From Bacillus massiliglaciei (GTDB lineage: Bacteria > Bacillota > Bacilli > Bacillales > DSM-1321): a stretch of 64,000 nt of DNA. The stretch is taken from the NCBI RefSeq assembly GCF_900098925.1, contig NZ_LT622360.1, positions 697,136 to 761,135 of the forward strand, given 5' to 3'. The translations under genes and the position numbers were made by a program. The notes beneath the pieces were generated by a model that saw only the letters and a program-made list of their open reading frames with translations, was not told where the DNA came from and did not search any database. Shown one piece after another: positions 17,369 through 25,937 of this stretch. The first letter of the stretch is position 1. The number at the start of each line of letters is the position of its first letter.

Positions 17369-18616
17369 ATGGATGCAGAGATTATTGCGGTTGGCTCCGA
17401 GCTTTTGCTTGGTCAGATTGTTAATACAAACGGTCAATTCCTTTCCCGTCAATTTGCGGAAATGGGTGTTAATGTTTTTTATCACACTGTCGTGGGCGAT
17501 AATCCAGACAGGCTGAAAAAGGCCATTGAAATTGCAGAATCAAGAGCCAACCTAATTGTATTCACCGGAGGTTTAGGTCCAACGAAAGACGATTTAACAA
17601 AAGAAACGATTTCTGGCCACCTCGGCAAAAAGTTACTTTATAACCAAGATGCTTTAACGTCTATTGTGGCTTATTTTGAAAAGACCGGACGCAAAATGAC
17701 AGAAAACAACAAAAAACAGGCACTTGTCCTTGAGGGAAGCGATGTTCTTCCCAATGATCATGGCATGGCTCCCGGCATGGTGCTTACAAAGTCGGAGATT
17801 ACATATATGCTCCTCCCGGGACCGCCCAGTGAAATGAAGCCGATGTTTTTGTCGTATGGCTTTGAAGCGCTGTACGATAGGCTCGAGAATCACGATCGCA
17901 TTGAGTCTAAAGTCCTGCGGTTCTTCGGAATAGGTGAATCGCTGCTTGAAACGGAAATTGAAGATTTACTTGTAAATCAGACGAATCCGACTATTGCACC
18001 TTTGGCTGCGGATGGAGAAGTAACCCTGCGTATTACAGCTAAAGACGTTTCAAGAGAAAAATGCATGGAACTCATCAATGAAGCAGAGCAGAAGATTCTT
18101 AAACGTGTAGGAGAATACCATTACGGCAATGAGCAGACTTCCTTGGTAAAAGAGCTGGTAAAAGAACTGACAGCAAGAAAGCTGACTGTTGCTGCTGCGG
18201 AAAGCCTGACAGGAGGGATGTTTCAGGAAGAATTGACATCTCTGCCGGGAGCGGGAAAAATTTTTAAAGGCGGCATTGTCAGTTATACGAATGAAACGAA
18301 GGCTAAGCTGCTGGAAATCAGTGAAGAGACGATTGCCCAATATGGGGTGGTCAGTAAGGAATGTGCCGTAGAAATGGCTGTCAATGTACGACGAAAGCTT
18401 AATGCAGACATAGGCATCAGCTTTACCGGGGTTGCGGGTCCGGACCAGCAGGAAGGAAAGCCGGTCGGAACTGTTTATATCGGCATCGTTTATCGTGACG
18501 GAAGGCAGCAGACAGAACAGCTTAACCTTTCAGGGAGCAGGAACCAAAATAGAAAACGGTCTGTTAAATATGGCTGTCATTATTTGCTGAAAAACCTTCA
18601 AGAGGATCAAAATTAA
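17369..18616 (+). CDS. cinA: CinA: competence/damage-inducible protein with NMN amidohydrolase domain
   Basis: A 415-residue two-domain protein. The N-terminal MoCF-like half (AEIIAVGSELLLGQIVNTN, then FTGGLGPTKDD near residue 72) belongs to the ADP-ribose pyrophosphatase type. The C-terminal half (AAAESLTGGMFQEELTSLPGAG near residues 277-298) is the nicotinamide-nucleotide amidase domain used in pyridine nucleotide salvage. It lies directly before recA, as in many Firmicutes where the two are induced together in competence. It starts at ATG after GGGGGAG. Confidence 0.92.
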   Translation: MDAEIIAVGSELLLGQIVNTNGQFLSRQFAEMGVNVFYHTVVGDNPDRLKKAIEIAESRANLIVFTGGLGPTKDDLTKETISGHLGKKLLYNQDALTSIVAYFEKTGRKMTENNKKQALVLEGSDVLPNDHGMAPGMVLTKSEITYMLLPGPPSEMKPMFLSYGFEALYDRLENHDRIESKVLRFFGIGESLLETEIEDLLVNQTNPTIAPLAADGEVTLRITAKDVSREKCMELINEAEQKILKRVGEYHYGNEQTSLVKELVKELTARKLTVAAAESLTGGMFQEELTSLPGAGKIFKGGIVSYTNETKAKLLEISEETIAQYGVVSKECAVEMAVNVRRKLNADIGISFTGVAGPDQQEGKPVGTVYIGIVYRDGRQQTEQLNLSGSRNQNRKRSVKYGCHYLLKNLQEDQN

Positions 18617-18629
18617 ATAAGAACAGAAA

Positions 18630-18686
18630 CCCAGGCAGAGTACAGGGAGAGAAATAGAGCCCTAAACTGCCTGGCTTTTTATTTTT
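18630..18686 (+). terminator. Terminator of cinA
   Basis: CCAGGCAG at 18631-18638 pairs with CTGCCTGG at 18667-18674, with a further short stem inside, followed by CTTTTTATTTTT. Confidence 0.7.
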
Positions 18687-18787
18687 GCGGAGATGAAAAC
18701 TTGATTTTCTTCAGTGACTGAGGGAGAAAATCGGTTTTGTGAGCGGGTAAAACGGAAAAATAAGAGTAAGTTCTATTGAAAAATAAA

Positions 18788-18801
18788 CGAATAAATGTTC
18801 G
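18788..18801. promoter_or_regulatory. LexA (DinR/SOS) box of recA
   Basis: CGAATAAATGTTCG keeps the CGAA...TTCG frame of the Gram-positive SOS box CGAACNNNNGTTCG with one change in the left half. It ends nine bases before the -35 hexamer of the recA promoter. Confidence 0.8.
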
Positions 18802-18810
18802 ACTTTTTGC

Positions 18811-18839
18811 TTGGCAAACGATGAAAAAAAGTATATAGT
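18811..18839 (+). promoter_or_regulatory. Sigma-A promoter of recA
   Basis: TTGGCA at 18811-18816 and TATAGT at 18834-18839 with a 17-bp spacer, next to the LexA box. Confidence 0.8.
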
Positions 18840-18935
18840 AGGGATAGGTTATAACACAGATGACAGTTTTCATACTGGCAGTTAATAGAGAAAATTAATC
18901 GAGATTCGATTATTCCATATAGAGGAGGAAAATAA

Positions 18936-19982
18936 GTGAGCGATCGTCAAGCGGCGTTAGATATGGCATTAAAACAAATTGAAAAGCAGTTTGGTAAAGG
19001 TTCTATTATGAAATTGGGAGAACAGACCGACCGCAGGGTTTCAACTGTTTCAAGCGGTTCCTTGGCCTTGGATGTTGCACTTGGAGTGGGAGGCTATCCG
19101 CGCGGAAGGGTAATTGAGGTATATGGTCCTGAGAGCTCTGGTAAAACAACTGTTACGCTTCATGCTATTGCTGAGGTACAAGCGGCTGGCGGAACAGCTG
19201 CTTTCATTGACGCTGAGCATGCGTTGGACCCTGTTTATGCTCAAAAACTTGGAGTGAACATTGATGAGCTTCTTCTTTCACAGCCGGACACTGGAGAGCA
19301 GGCTCTGGAGATTGCAGAAGCATTAGTTCGAAGCGGAGCTGTAGATATTTTAATTATTGACTCTGTAGCGGCTTTAGTGCCTAAAGCAGAAATTGAAGGA
19401 GAAATGGGCGATTCTCATGTCGGCCTTCAGGCAAGAATGATGTCTCAAGCGCTGCGTAAATTATCCGGTGCAATCAATAAATCGAATACGATTGCTATTT
19501 TCATTAATCAGATTCGTGAAAAAATCGGTGTCATGTTCGGTAATCCAGAAACTACCCCTGGAGGCCGTGCCCTGAAATTCTATTCTACAGTTCGTCTGGA
19601 AGTAAGGCGCGCTGAACAGTTGAAACAGGGAAATGAAGTAGTGGGTAATAAAACAAAGATTAAAGTTGTGAAAAATAAGGTAGCTCCTCCTTTCAGACAA
19701 GCTGAAGTGGATATTATGTATGGTGAAGGCATTTCCCGTGAAGGGGAAATTATTGACATGGGTTCTGATTTGGATATCGTTCAAAAGAGCGGTTCTTGGT
19801 ATTCTTATAATGATGAGCGTCTTGGCCAGGGAAGAGAAAATGCGAAGCTCTTTTTAAAGGAAAACAAAGAGCTGGCTAAAGAAATCTCTCAAAAGATCAG
19901 GAATCATTATAACCTGGATGGAGAACATATTGCTTCGGAAGAGGATGACAGCGAAAAGGAACAATTCGAACTTTTGGATTAA
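18936..19982 (+). CDS. recA: Recombinase RecA
   Basis: A 348-residue homologous recombination and SOS coprotease protein. Walker A GPESSGKT lies at residues 64-71. The Walker B region [21 protein letters not shown], the DNA-binding loops and the MAW-type C terminus with an acidic tail ([15 protein letters not shown]) are present. It starts at GTG after GAGGAGG. It is transcribed alone from a LexA-controlled promoter and closed by a strong terminator. In B. subtilis a penicillin-binding protein gene (pbpX) follows. Here rny follows directly. Confidence 0.98.
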   Translation: MSDRQAALDMALKQIEKQFGKGSIMKLGEQTDRRVSTVSSGSLALDVALGVGGYPRGRVIEVYGPESSGKTTVTLHAIAEVQAAGGTAAFIDAEHALDPVYAQKLGVNIDELLLSQPDTGEQALEIAEALVRSGAVDILIIDSVAALVPKAEIEGEMGDSHVGLQARMMSQALRKLSGAINKSNTIAIFINQIREKIGVMFGNPETTPGGRALKFYSTVRLEVRRAEQLKQGNEVVGNKTKIKVVKNKVAPPFRQAEVDIMYGEGISREGEIIDMGSDLDIVQKSGSWYSYNDERLGQGRENAKLFLKENKELAKEISQKIRNHYNLDGEHIASEEDDSEKEQFELLD

Positions 19983-19994
19983 TAATAGCTGACT

Positions 19995-20034
19995 AAAACA
20001 AGCCTTGGCAATGTATTTGCTGAGGCTTGTTTTA
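19995..20034 (+). terminator. Terminator of recA
   Basis: AAAACAAGCCT and AGGCTTGTTTT form an 11-bp stem. Inner bases TGGCAA and TTGCTG extend it. Confidence 0.85.
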
Positions 20035-20165
20035 CATCGTCCGGTTCGTTTGAAACAAAGGTCGTTATATCGGGGAAACGGAATGGTTAAAAGCACTTTT
20101 TGTTCTTCGGAGAACCAAAAATTCAAAATGAACTCTGAATATTCAATAAGAGCAAGGTCAACCCC

Positions 20166-20194
20166 TTGACAATAAAATTTCTCAACTATACAAT
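20166..20194 (+). promoter_or_regulatory. Sigma-A promoter of rny
   Basis: Perfect -35 TTGACA at 20166-20171 and TACAAT at 20189-20194 with a 17-bp spacer, 135 bp before the start codon, leaving a long leader. Confidence 0.75.
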
Positions 20195-20328
20195 TAACTT
20201 GTATATTTTACATTTTTTCAAACTGAAATTAAAAACCAAGTGTAGTGTATATTTGAAAATGTACAATGTACTTGCCGACAGTTCAACATTAATGATGTAA
20301 AAAGTTCATAGCAAGGGGAGGTGACAAG

Positions 20329-21888
20329 ATGGAACTCATGACAATCATCTTCACTTTGCTTGGCCTATTCGTCGGTGCAGTTGTTGGCTATTTTGTACAC
20401 AAATCTATGTTTGAAAACAAAATAGCAGGGGCAAAAGGTTCTGCAGAACAGATCATTGAAGATGCTAAGAGGGGTGCAGAGGCCTTAAAAAAGGAAGCCC
20501 TATTGGAAGCAAAAGATGAAATTCATAAAATTCGTACCGAAGCTGAACGGGAAGTCCGGGAACGCCGGAACGAATTACAAAAACAAGAGAATCGGTTATT
20601 GCAAAAAGAAGAGAATCTTGACCGCAAGGATGAAACGTTAGATAAACGGGAAACCCTTTTGGAGAAGAAAGATGATTCTCTAAACCAAAGACAACAGCAT
20701 ATTGAAGAGATGGAAAGCAAAGTGGACGAGATGGTTCGTAAGCAGCAGACAGAACTTGAAAGAGTTTCTGGTTTAACTCGTGAAGATGCAAGATCAATCA
20801 TCATTGACCGAATGGAAAATGAGCTTGCTCACGATGTGGCTCTTATGATTAAAGAAAGTGAATTGCGAGCTAAAGAAGAAGCTGATAAGAAAGCTAAAGA
20901 AGTTCTATCTCTTGCCATCCAAAGATGTGCAGCTGACCATGTGGCAGAAACAACGGTATCTGTAGTCAATCTTCCGAACGATGAAATGAAGGGTCGGATT
21001 ATTGGACGTGAGGGACGGAATATCCGGACACTAGAAACGCTTACTGGTATCGATTTAATTATTGATGATACCCCGGAAGCGGTAATTCTTTCTGGATTCG
21101 ATCCTATAAGGCGTGAAACAGCAAGGCTGGCCCTTGAAAAACTTGTCCAGGACGGAAGAATCCATCCGGCTCGTATTGAGGAAATGGTTGATAAGTCTAG
21201 GCGGGAAGTCGACGAGCATATTCGTGAAATTGGTGAACAGACGACTTTTGAAGTTGGTGTTCATGGGCTTCACCCCGATCTTATCAAAATCTTAGGCCGT
21301 TTGAAATTCCGTACCAGCTATGGTCAGAACGTGTTGAAACACTCGATAGAAGTAGCTCAGCTTGCCGGATTGCTTGCAGCTGAACTTGGTGAGGATGAAG
21401 TGCTTGCCCGTCGGGCTGGCTTGCTGCATGATATTGGAAAAGCCATTGACCATGAGGTTGAAGGCAGTCATGTAGAAATCGGAGTGGAATTAGCTACGAA
21501 GTATAAAGAACATCCAGTAGTTATTAACAGTATTGCCTCCCATCATGGGGACACTGAGCCTACTTCGACAATAGCCGTCCTGGTTGCCGCAGCTGATGCA
21601 CTTTCAGCAGCAAGGCCGGGTGCCAGAAGTGAAACACTTGAAAACTATATCAGACGTCTGGAGAAGCTGGAGGAAATATCCGAATCTTATGATGGAGTGG
21701 ATAAGTCCTTCGCGATACAGGCAGGACGGGAAGTAAGAATTATCGTTAAACCTGAACAGGTTGATGATTTATCTGCACATCGCCTGGCCAGGGATATCAG
21801 AAAACGAATTGAAGAAGAACTCGATTATCCAGGGCATATTAAAGTAACAGTTATTAGAGAAACACGCGCTGTCGAATATGCTAAATAA
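20329..21888 (+). CDS. rny: Ribonuclease Y
   Basis: A 519-residue membrane-anchored endoribonuclease that starts decay of many mRNAs. One N-terminal membrane helix (residues 3-25) is followed by a long charged coiled coil (about 30-200), a KH RNA-binding domain ([22 protein letters not shown], about 211-232) and an HD domain whose metal pair H367-D368 lies in [12 protein letters not shown]. It starts at ATG after GGGGAGGTGA. The partner-factor gene ricA and the ymdB gene lie in the same window. Confidence 0.97.
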   Translation: MELMTIIFTLLGLFVGAVVGYFVHKSMFENKIAGAKGSAEQIIEDAKRGAEALKKEALLEAKDEIHKIRTEAEREVRERRNELQKQENRLLQKEENLDRKDETLDKRETLLEKKDDSLNQRQQHIEEMESKVDEMVRKQQTELERVSGLTREDARSIIIDRMENELAHDVALMIKESELRAKEEADKKAKEVLSLAIQRCAADHVAETTVSVVNLPNDEMKGRIIGREGRNIRTLETLTGIDLIIDDTPEAVILSGFDPIRRETARLALEKLVQDGRIHPARIEEMVDKSRREVDEHIREIGEQTTFEVGVHGLHPDLIKILGRLKFRTSYGQNVLKHSIEVAQLAGLLAAELGEDEVLARRAGLLHDIGKAIDHEVEGSHVEIGVELATKYKEHPVVINSIASHHGDTEPTSTIAVLVAAADALSAARPGARSETLENYIRRLEKLEEISESYDGVDKSFAIQAGREVRIIVKPEQVDDLSAHRLARDIRKRIEEELDYPGHIKVTVIRETRAVEYAK

Positions 21889-21891
21889 CGA

Positions 21892-21921
21892 AAACGGAGT
21901 GGATTGCCACTCCGTTTTTCT
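21892..21921 (+). terminator. Terminator of rny
   Basis: AAACGGAGTGG pairs with CCACTCCGTTT around ATTG, followed by TTTC. The ISL3-type insertion begins 15 bases downstream. Confidence 0.85.
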
Positions 21922-21927
21922 TATGGC

Positions 21928-21935
21928 TTTTTTAA
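21928..21935. repeat. Left 8-bp target duplication of the ISL3-type element
   Basis: TTTTTTAA immediately before the left inverted repeat. The same eight bases follow the right end at 23311-23318. Confidence 0.9.
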
Positions 21936-23310
21936 GGCTCTATACTATTTGTTGGGGTATCCATACAATTGTTTGCATAAAAAATGCACGCAAACATCCA
22001 ATTCTTTTATACTTGAGTTGCCTAGAAACAAGTAGAGAATGGAGTTGCGTGCACATGAATTTTACCATGAATATTCCCGGTTTAAAAGGGGTTACCATTT
22101 TAAAAGTAGAGCAGGTGGAGGAAACGATGAGGGTATATGTGGAGATGGAACGCAGCCTCCAGCAGTGCCCTGACTGCGGAGCTCCCACCTCCCGTGTTCA
22201 CGACTACCGGATCCAAAAGGTTAAGCACTTAAAGTGGTTTGAGAGGAAGACGGATTTATTCTACAAACGCAGACGGTATGTCTGTGCATGCGGGAAGCGT
22301 TTTTCGGAACAAAACCCGTTCGTACAGCGTTACCAGCGTACATCTATTGAATGGAATCAGGCCGTGGGCATACGGGCGATTAAAGGAAAGACCTTTAAAG
22401 AAACGGGGGAAACCTACGGTTCTTCGTCTTCTACTATTGTCCGCCGGTTTGACCGTTTGGCTCGGAGTGAAATACGTTCTGTGGAAAAGCTGCCTTCTGT
22501 GATTGCCATTGATGAGTATAAAGGAGATACACGAGAAGGAAAATACCAGCTCATCATTGCCGATGGAATCACCAAAAAGCCCTTAGATATCCTGCCTAAT
22601 CGCTATAAGAATACGATTAAACACTATCTTCAAAAGTATGGGGACCAGGTTCAGGTGGTGATCATGGACATGAGCCATTCTTTTAAATCGGCGGTTCAAA
22701 GTGCCTTAGGCCGCCCTGTGATTGTGGCCGATCGCTTTCATTTCTGCCGGTATGTCTATTGGGCGCTGGACGGTGTCCGGAGAAGGGTACAGAAAGAGTT
22801 TCACCCGTATGACCGCAAGAAGTGCAAACGTATGAAGCATGTCTTTCACAAGGCCTCCGACCGCCTGACAGAAGAAGACAGATGGCATCTGCATCGTTAT
22901 TTGGATATGTCGGAAGAGCTTAAAAAAGCGTACGAATTAAAGGAAACCTATCGTGGCTGGTTTGTTCAGGCGAAGGAATCTGGATCGGAAGATATAGGGA
23001 AGGTCAAACAGGGCCTGAGAGACTTTTATCGACGGGTCCAGGACTCTGGCATTCCTGAAATGGAGAAAGCCATTACCACGCTCCAAAATTGGCAGACAGA
23101 AATCTTAAACAGCTTTGTTTATGGGTATTCGAATGGTTTTTTAGAAGGGATCAACAATTCAACGAAGGTTCTTAAGCGAAATGCGTATGGATTCAGGAAT
23201 TTCAGCCGTTTTCGGGCAAAAATATTATTAACCCATCAGTTTAAAGGAATTGGGATACATATTGGTTAGGGATGGCGATCAGTCGCCACCCCAACATTTG
23301 ACGGAGAACC
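21936..23310 (+). mobile_element. Complete ISL3-family insertion sequence, 1375 bp
   Basis: The left end GGCTCTATACTATTTGTTGG and the right end (read inward, GGTTCTCCGTCAAATGTTGG) agree at 15 of 23 positions, including a shared TGTTGGGGT. An 8-bp direct repeat TTTTTTAA flanks the element, the size usual for this family. One intact transposase gene fills it. It lies between the rny terminator and ymdB, and no gene is interrupted. Confidence 0.93.
22055..23269 (+). CDS. ISL3-family transposase
   Basis: A 404-residue transposase. Near the N terminus a CPDCGAPTSRVHDYR zinc-ribbon-like motif (residues 39-53) pairs with YVCACGKRF. The DDE catalytic domain has AIDEYKG, then VIMDMSHSFKSAVQ and, near the C terminus, GFLEGINNSTKVLKR. 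ATG at 22055 is chosen over longer in-frame extensions, since these would run back through the rny terminator and the IS end. GGAG lies ten bases upstream. The frame is intact, so the element may be active. Confidence 0.93.
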   Translation: MNFTMNIPGLKGVTILKVEQVEETMRVYVEMERSLQQCPDCGAPTSRVHDYRIQKVKHLKWFERKTDLFYKRRRYVCACGKRFSEQNPFVQRYQRTSIEWNQAVGIRAIKGKTFKETGETYGSSSSTIVRRFDRLARSEIRSVEKLPSVIAIDEYKGDTREGKYQLIIADGITKKPLDILPNRYKNTIKHYLQKYGDQVQVVIMDMSHSFKSAVQSALGRPVIVADRFHFCRYVYWALDGVRRRVQKEFHPYDRKKCKRMKHVFHKASDRLTEEDRWHLHRYLDMSEELKKAYELKETYRGWFVQAKESGSEDIGKVKQGLRDFYRRVQDSGIPEMEKAITTLQNWQTEILNSFVYGYSNGFLEGINNSTKVLKRNAYGFRNFSRFRAKILLTHQFKGIGIHIG

Positions 23311-23318
23311 TTTTTTAA
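23311..23318. repeat. Right 8-bp target duplication of the ISL3-type element
   Basis: TTTTTTAA, identical to 21928-21935. Confidence 0.9.
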
Positions 23319-23442
23319 AGACAGTCCAGATGATTGAAAGAAGGATTATTTACTCTGAAATCGCAAGGAACAGAGTTTTACAGCAGTTTTATGATACAAT
23401 ACAGATGGAATGGCTAACTTGAACAGAAGAAAGGGTTTTAAC

Positions 23443-24240
23443 ATGAAATTGCTGTTTATCGGAGATGTAGTAGGATCTCCCGGAAGAGATATGGTAAAAG
23501 AATATTTGCCTAAGATTAAAGAAAAGTATAAACCCCATTTGACGGTCATAAATGGTGAAAATGCCGCAGGAGGACGAGGAATTACGGAAAGGATTTACCG
23601 TGATTTCTTGGAGCAGGGAGCGCAGGCGGTGACCATGGGAAATCATACATGGGATAACCGTGATATCTTTGAATTTATTGAGGATGCAAAATATTTAGTC
23701 CGTCCGGCGAACTTTCCTGAAGGAACTCCCGGGACAGGTCTTGTCTTTCTGAAGCTGAACAAGCTGGAAGTGGCTGTGATTAACCTGCAGGCAAGAACCT
23801 TCATGCCCCCATTGGATTGCCCGTTTCAAAAGGCAGAAGAGCTGGTAGAAGAAGCATTAAAGAGAACTCCCATTATCTTTGTCGATTTCCATGGTGAAGC
23901 AACAAGTGAAAAGCAGGCGATGGGATGGTTTCTGGATGGAAAGGTTACAGCTGTAGTAGGGACCCATACACATGTCCAGACTGCCGATAATCGAGTTTTG
24001 CCGAAAGGGACAGCCTATATTTCAGACGTAGGTATGACAGGGCCTTACGATGGCATTCTCGGCATGGATCGCCATGCGGTGATTCACCGTTTCCTAACAA
24101 GCCTTCCGGTAAGGTTCGAGGTTCCTAAAGAGGGCAGGGCCCTTCTGAGCGGGGTAATCATTGATATTGACGATAAAACAGGAAAGGCTAAAAAAATCGA
24201 TCGGATTTTAATAAATGATGATCATCCGTTTTTTCATTAA
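23443..24240 (+). CDS. ymdB: Metallophosphoesterase YmdB (2',3'-cyclic nucleotide phosphodiesterase)
   Basis: A 265-residue calcineurin-like phosphoesterase. The metal motifs are GDVVGSPGRD at residues 6-15, NGENAAGG near 37-44, GNHTWDN near 66-72, and HGEATSEK and GTHTHVQT further on. B. subtilis YmdB hydrolyses 2',3'-cAMP and influences biofilm and motility genes. ATG at 23443 is chosen for AAAGGG upstream and agreement with the family N terminus. An in-frame ATG 33 bases earlier has no ribosome site. In the ancestor the gene followed rny, from which the ISL3 element now separates it by about 1.4 kb. Confidence 0.92.
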   Translation: MKLLFIGDVVGSPGRDMVKEYLPKIKEKYKPHLTVINGENAAGGRGITERIYRDFLEQGAQAVTMGNHTWDNRDIFEFIEDAKYLVRPANFPEGTPGTGLVFLKLNKLEVAVINLQARTFMPPLDCPFQKAEELVEEALKRTPIIFVDFHGEATSEKQAMGWFLDGKVTAVVGTHTHVQTADNRVLPKGTAYISDVGMTGPYDGILGMDRHAVIHRFLTSLPVRFEVPKEGRALLSGVIIDIDDKTGKAKKIDRILINDDHPFFH

Positions 24241-24430
24241 TATTTTTCCTGGCAGGCTATTTTCAGATGAATGGTTTTCACGGTCTGAATCCATTTCCCT
24301 ATCCTCTTGATATTTCCTGATTCCTTAAATTTGTCATAGGAATTATCAAGTAAGAATATAGTAGCAAAGAAAAGAGTTATACTTTGAACTGTTATTTTAC
24401 TCGGAAAGGGAAAACAAGGAGGACTAGGGG

Positions 24431-24691
24431 ATGGAAATATTAAAGGTTTCAGCAAAATCTAATCCTAATTCTGTAGCAGGCGCTCTGGCAGGGGTTCTCA
24501 GGGAAAGAGGCGCAGCTGAGATTCAGGCCATCGGAGCCGGGGCGTTAAATCAAGCCGTCAAGGCCGTAGCGATAGCAAGAGGATTTGTGGCACCCAGTGG
24601 AGTCGATTTGATTTGTATTCCTGCCTTTACAGATATTTTAATTGATGGAGAAGAAAGAACGGCGATAAAATTAATTATTGAACCGAGGTAG
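24431..24691 (+). CDS. spoVS: Stage V sporulation protein S
   Basis: An 86-residue protein nearly identical to the highly conserved SpoVS family (MEILKVSAKSNPNSVAGALAG...). It has an Alba-like fold and affects septation and coat assembly at later sporulation stages. It starts at ATG after AAGGAGGAC. The 190-bp gap upstream should hold its promoter. I looked for a sigma-H site and found no convincing one with correct spacing. Confidence 0.96.
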   Translation: MEILKVSAKSNPNSVAGALAGVLRERGAAEIQAIGAGALNQAVKAVAIARGFVAPSGVDLICIPAFTDILIDGEERTAIKLIIEPR

Positions 24692-24702
24692 CGTTCAACA
24701 TT

Positions 24703-24734
24703 CCTGTTTGCTTTTGCAAACAGGTTATTTTTTG
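24703..24734 (+). terminator. Terminator of spoVS
   Basis: CCTGTTTGC and GCAAACAGG form a perfect 9-bp stem around TTTT, followed by TTATTTTTT. Confidence 0.9.
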
Positions 24735-24773
24735 GCGTATTATTTCATCTAAATAAGAAGGGGGAAAGAAATC

Positions 24774-25694
24774 ATGAGAATATTTGATGCCCACTGCGAT
24801 GCTTTAATGAAATTGTTTATGGACCCAGCTGCCTCTTTTAATGATAGTGAAAACCTTCATATAACAAAGAAAGAATTAAAGGAAACCGGGGGCAAGGTCC
24901 AGTGCTTTGCGATTTACATACCTGAGAAAGTTCATCCGGGAATGAGATTTTCATCAGCTTTGGCAATGGTTGATCTATTTTATGAGAAAATCTTGAACGA
25001 ACCGGAAATGAAAATGGTTCGGACCAAATCGGATATTGAATCTCTTCGAGAGGGAGAGATAGGTGCTGTATTGACATTGGAAGGCTGTGACTGTATTGGT
25101 GACGATATAGTAAAACTTAAAACCCTTATAAGGCTGGGGGTGGCTTCTGTCGGTCTGACATGGAATTATGGGAATATGGTGGCTGATGGAGCTTTAGAAC
25201 CAAGAGGAGGAGGTCTTACGCAATTTGGCCGTGAAGCAGTAGCTGTGCTGAATAAAGAACATGTGTGGTGTGATGTTTCACACTTGTCTGAATCTGCTTT
25301 CTGGGATACTGTAGAGGATGCGCACTTTCCGATTGCTTCCCATTCAAATGCCTATCAGCTTTGTGAGCATCCAAGAAATTTAAAAGATGAGCAAATCAAG
25401 GCTTTGATTCAGAAGAACGGAACAATTGGCGTTACCTTTGTACCAAAATTTTTGCATCCATCCGGACAGGCGGCAATTAAGGATATCTTGCTCCATGTAG
25501 AGCATATTTGCAGTCTCGGAGGTCAAGATCATGTGGGGTTTGGATCGGACTTTGACGGAATAGAGCAAACGGTTCAGGGAATGACGGCCTTTAGGGGGTA
25601 TACAGCCTTGGGGGAGGAACTGTTGAAGTTCTATCCTGAGAAATTAGTCCGGAACCTATTATTCCACAATTTTGTGAAGGCTTTTCCGCGTTAA
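24774..25694 (+). CDS. Membrane-type dipeptidase (peptidase family M19)
   Basis: A 306-residue renal-dipeptidase-like zinc enzyme. The metal ligands are visible in DAHCD (residues 5-9), LEGCD (about 102-106), SHSNA (about 189-193) and the substrate segment FGSDFDG (about 258-264). It has no signal peptide and is likely cytosolic, so it probably hydrolyses dipeptides, possibly with D-residues from wall turnover or sporulation. It starts at ATG after GAAGGGGGAAAG. Confidence 0.87.
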   Translation: MRIFDAHCDALMKLFMDPAASFNDSENLHITKKELKETGGKVQCFAIYIPEKVHPGMRFSSALAMVDLFYEKILNEPEMKMVRTKSDIESLREGEIGAVLTLEGCDCIGDDIVKLKTLIRLGVASVGLTWNYGNMVADGALEPRGGGLTQFGREAVAVLNKEHVWCDVSHLSESAFWDTVEDAHFPIASHSNAYQLCEHPRNLKDEQIKALIQKNGTIGVTFVPKFLHPSGQAAIKDILLHVEHICSLGGQDHVGFGSDFDGIEQTVQGMTAFRGYTALGEELLKFYPEKLVRNLLFHNFVKAFPR

Positions 25695-25937
25695 GTCTTT
25701 TAAAAAGGTGTTTCGCTCACCAAAAACTCTGAATCAATATAATATATTCAGAAAATACTGACTTCCATTTTAAGAGACTTGCATTTTTATAGCGAAAGGT
25801 CTAGAATTGAAACGTTTAGTACTCCTTTCCGTTATTATTCGAGATTCCGATGGCTTCTCTATAGAGAAAGGAGAAATCATCTGATTTACTAATCATTATT
25901 TTGACATATTTTTAAGATACATAAAGGAGTGTAGAGC

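Noticed and set aside
21878-22054. In-frame 59-residue extension of the ISL3 transposase to the left
   Set aside because: It would begin inside rny, cross the rny terminator and the IS inverted repeat, and has no ribosome site. The ATG at 22055 gives a normal family N terminus.
24300-24430. Sigma-H promoter of spoVS (AGGAATT...GAATAT)
   Set aside because: The two elements are only about six bases apart instead of 11-12, so the match is not credible.
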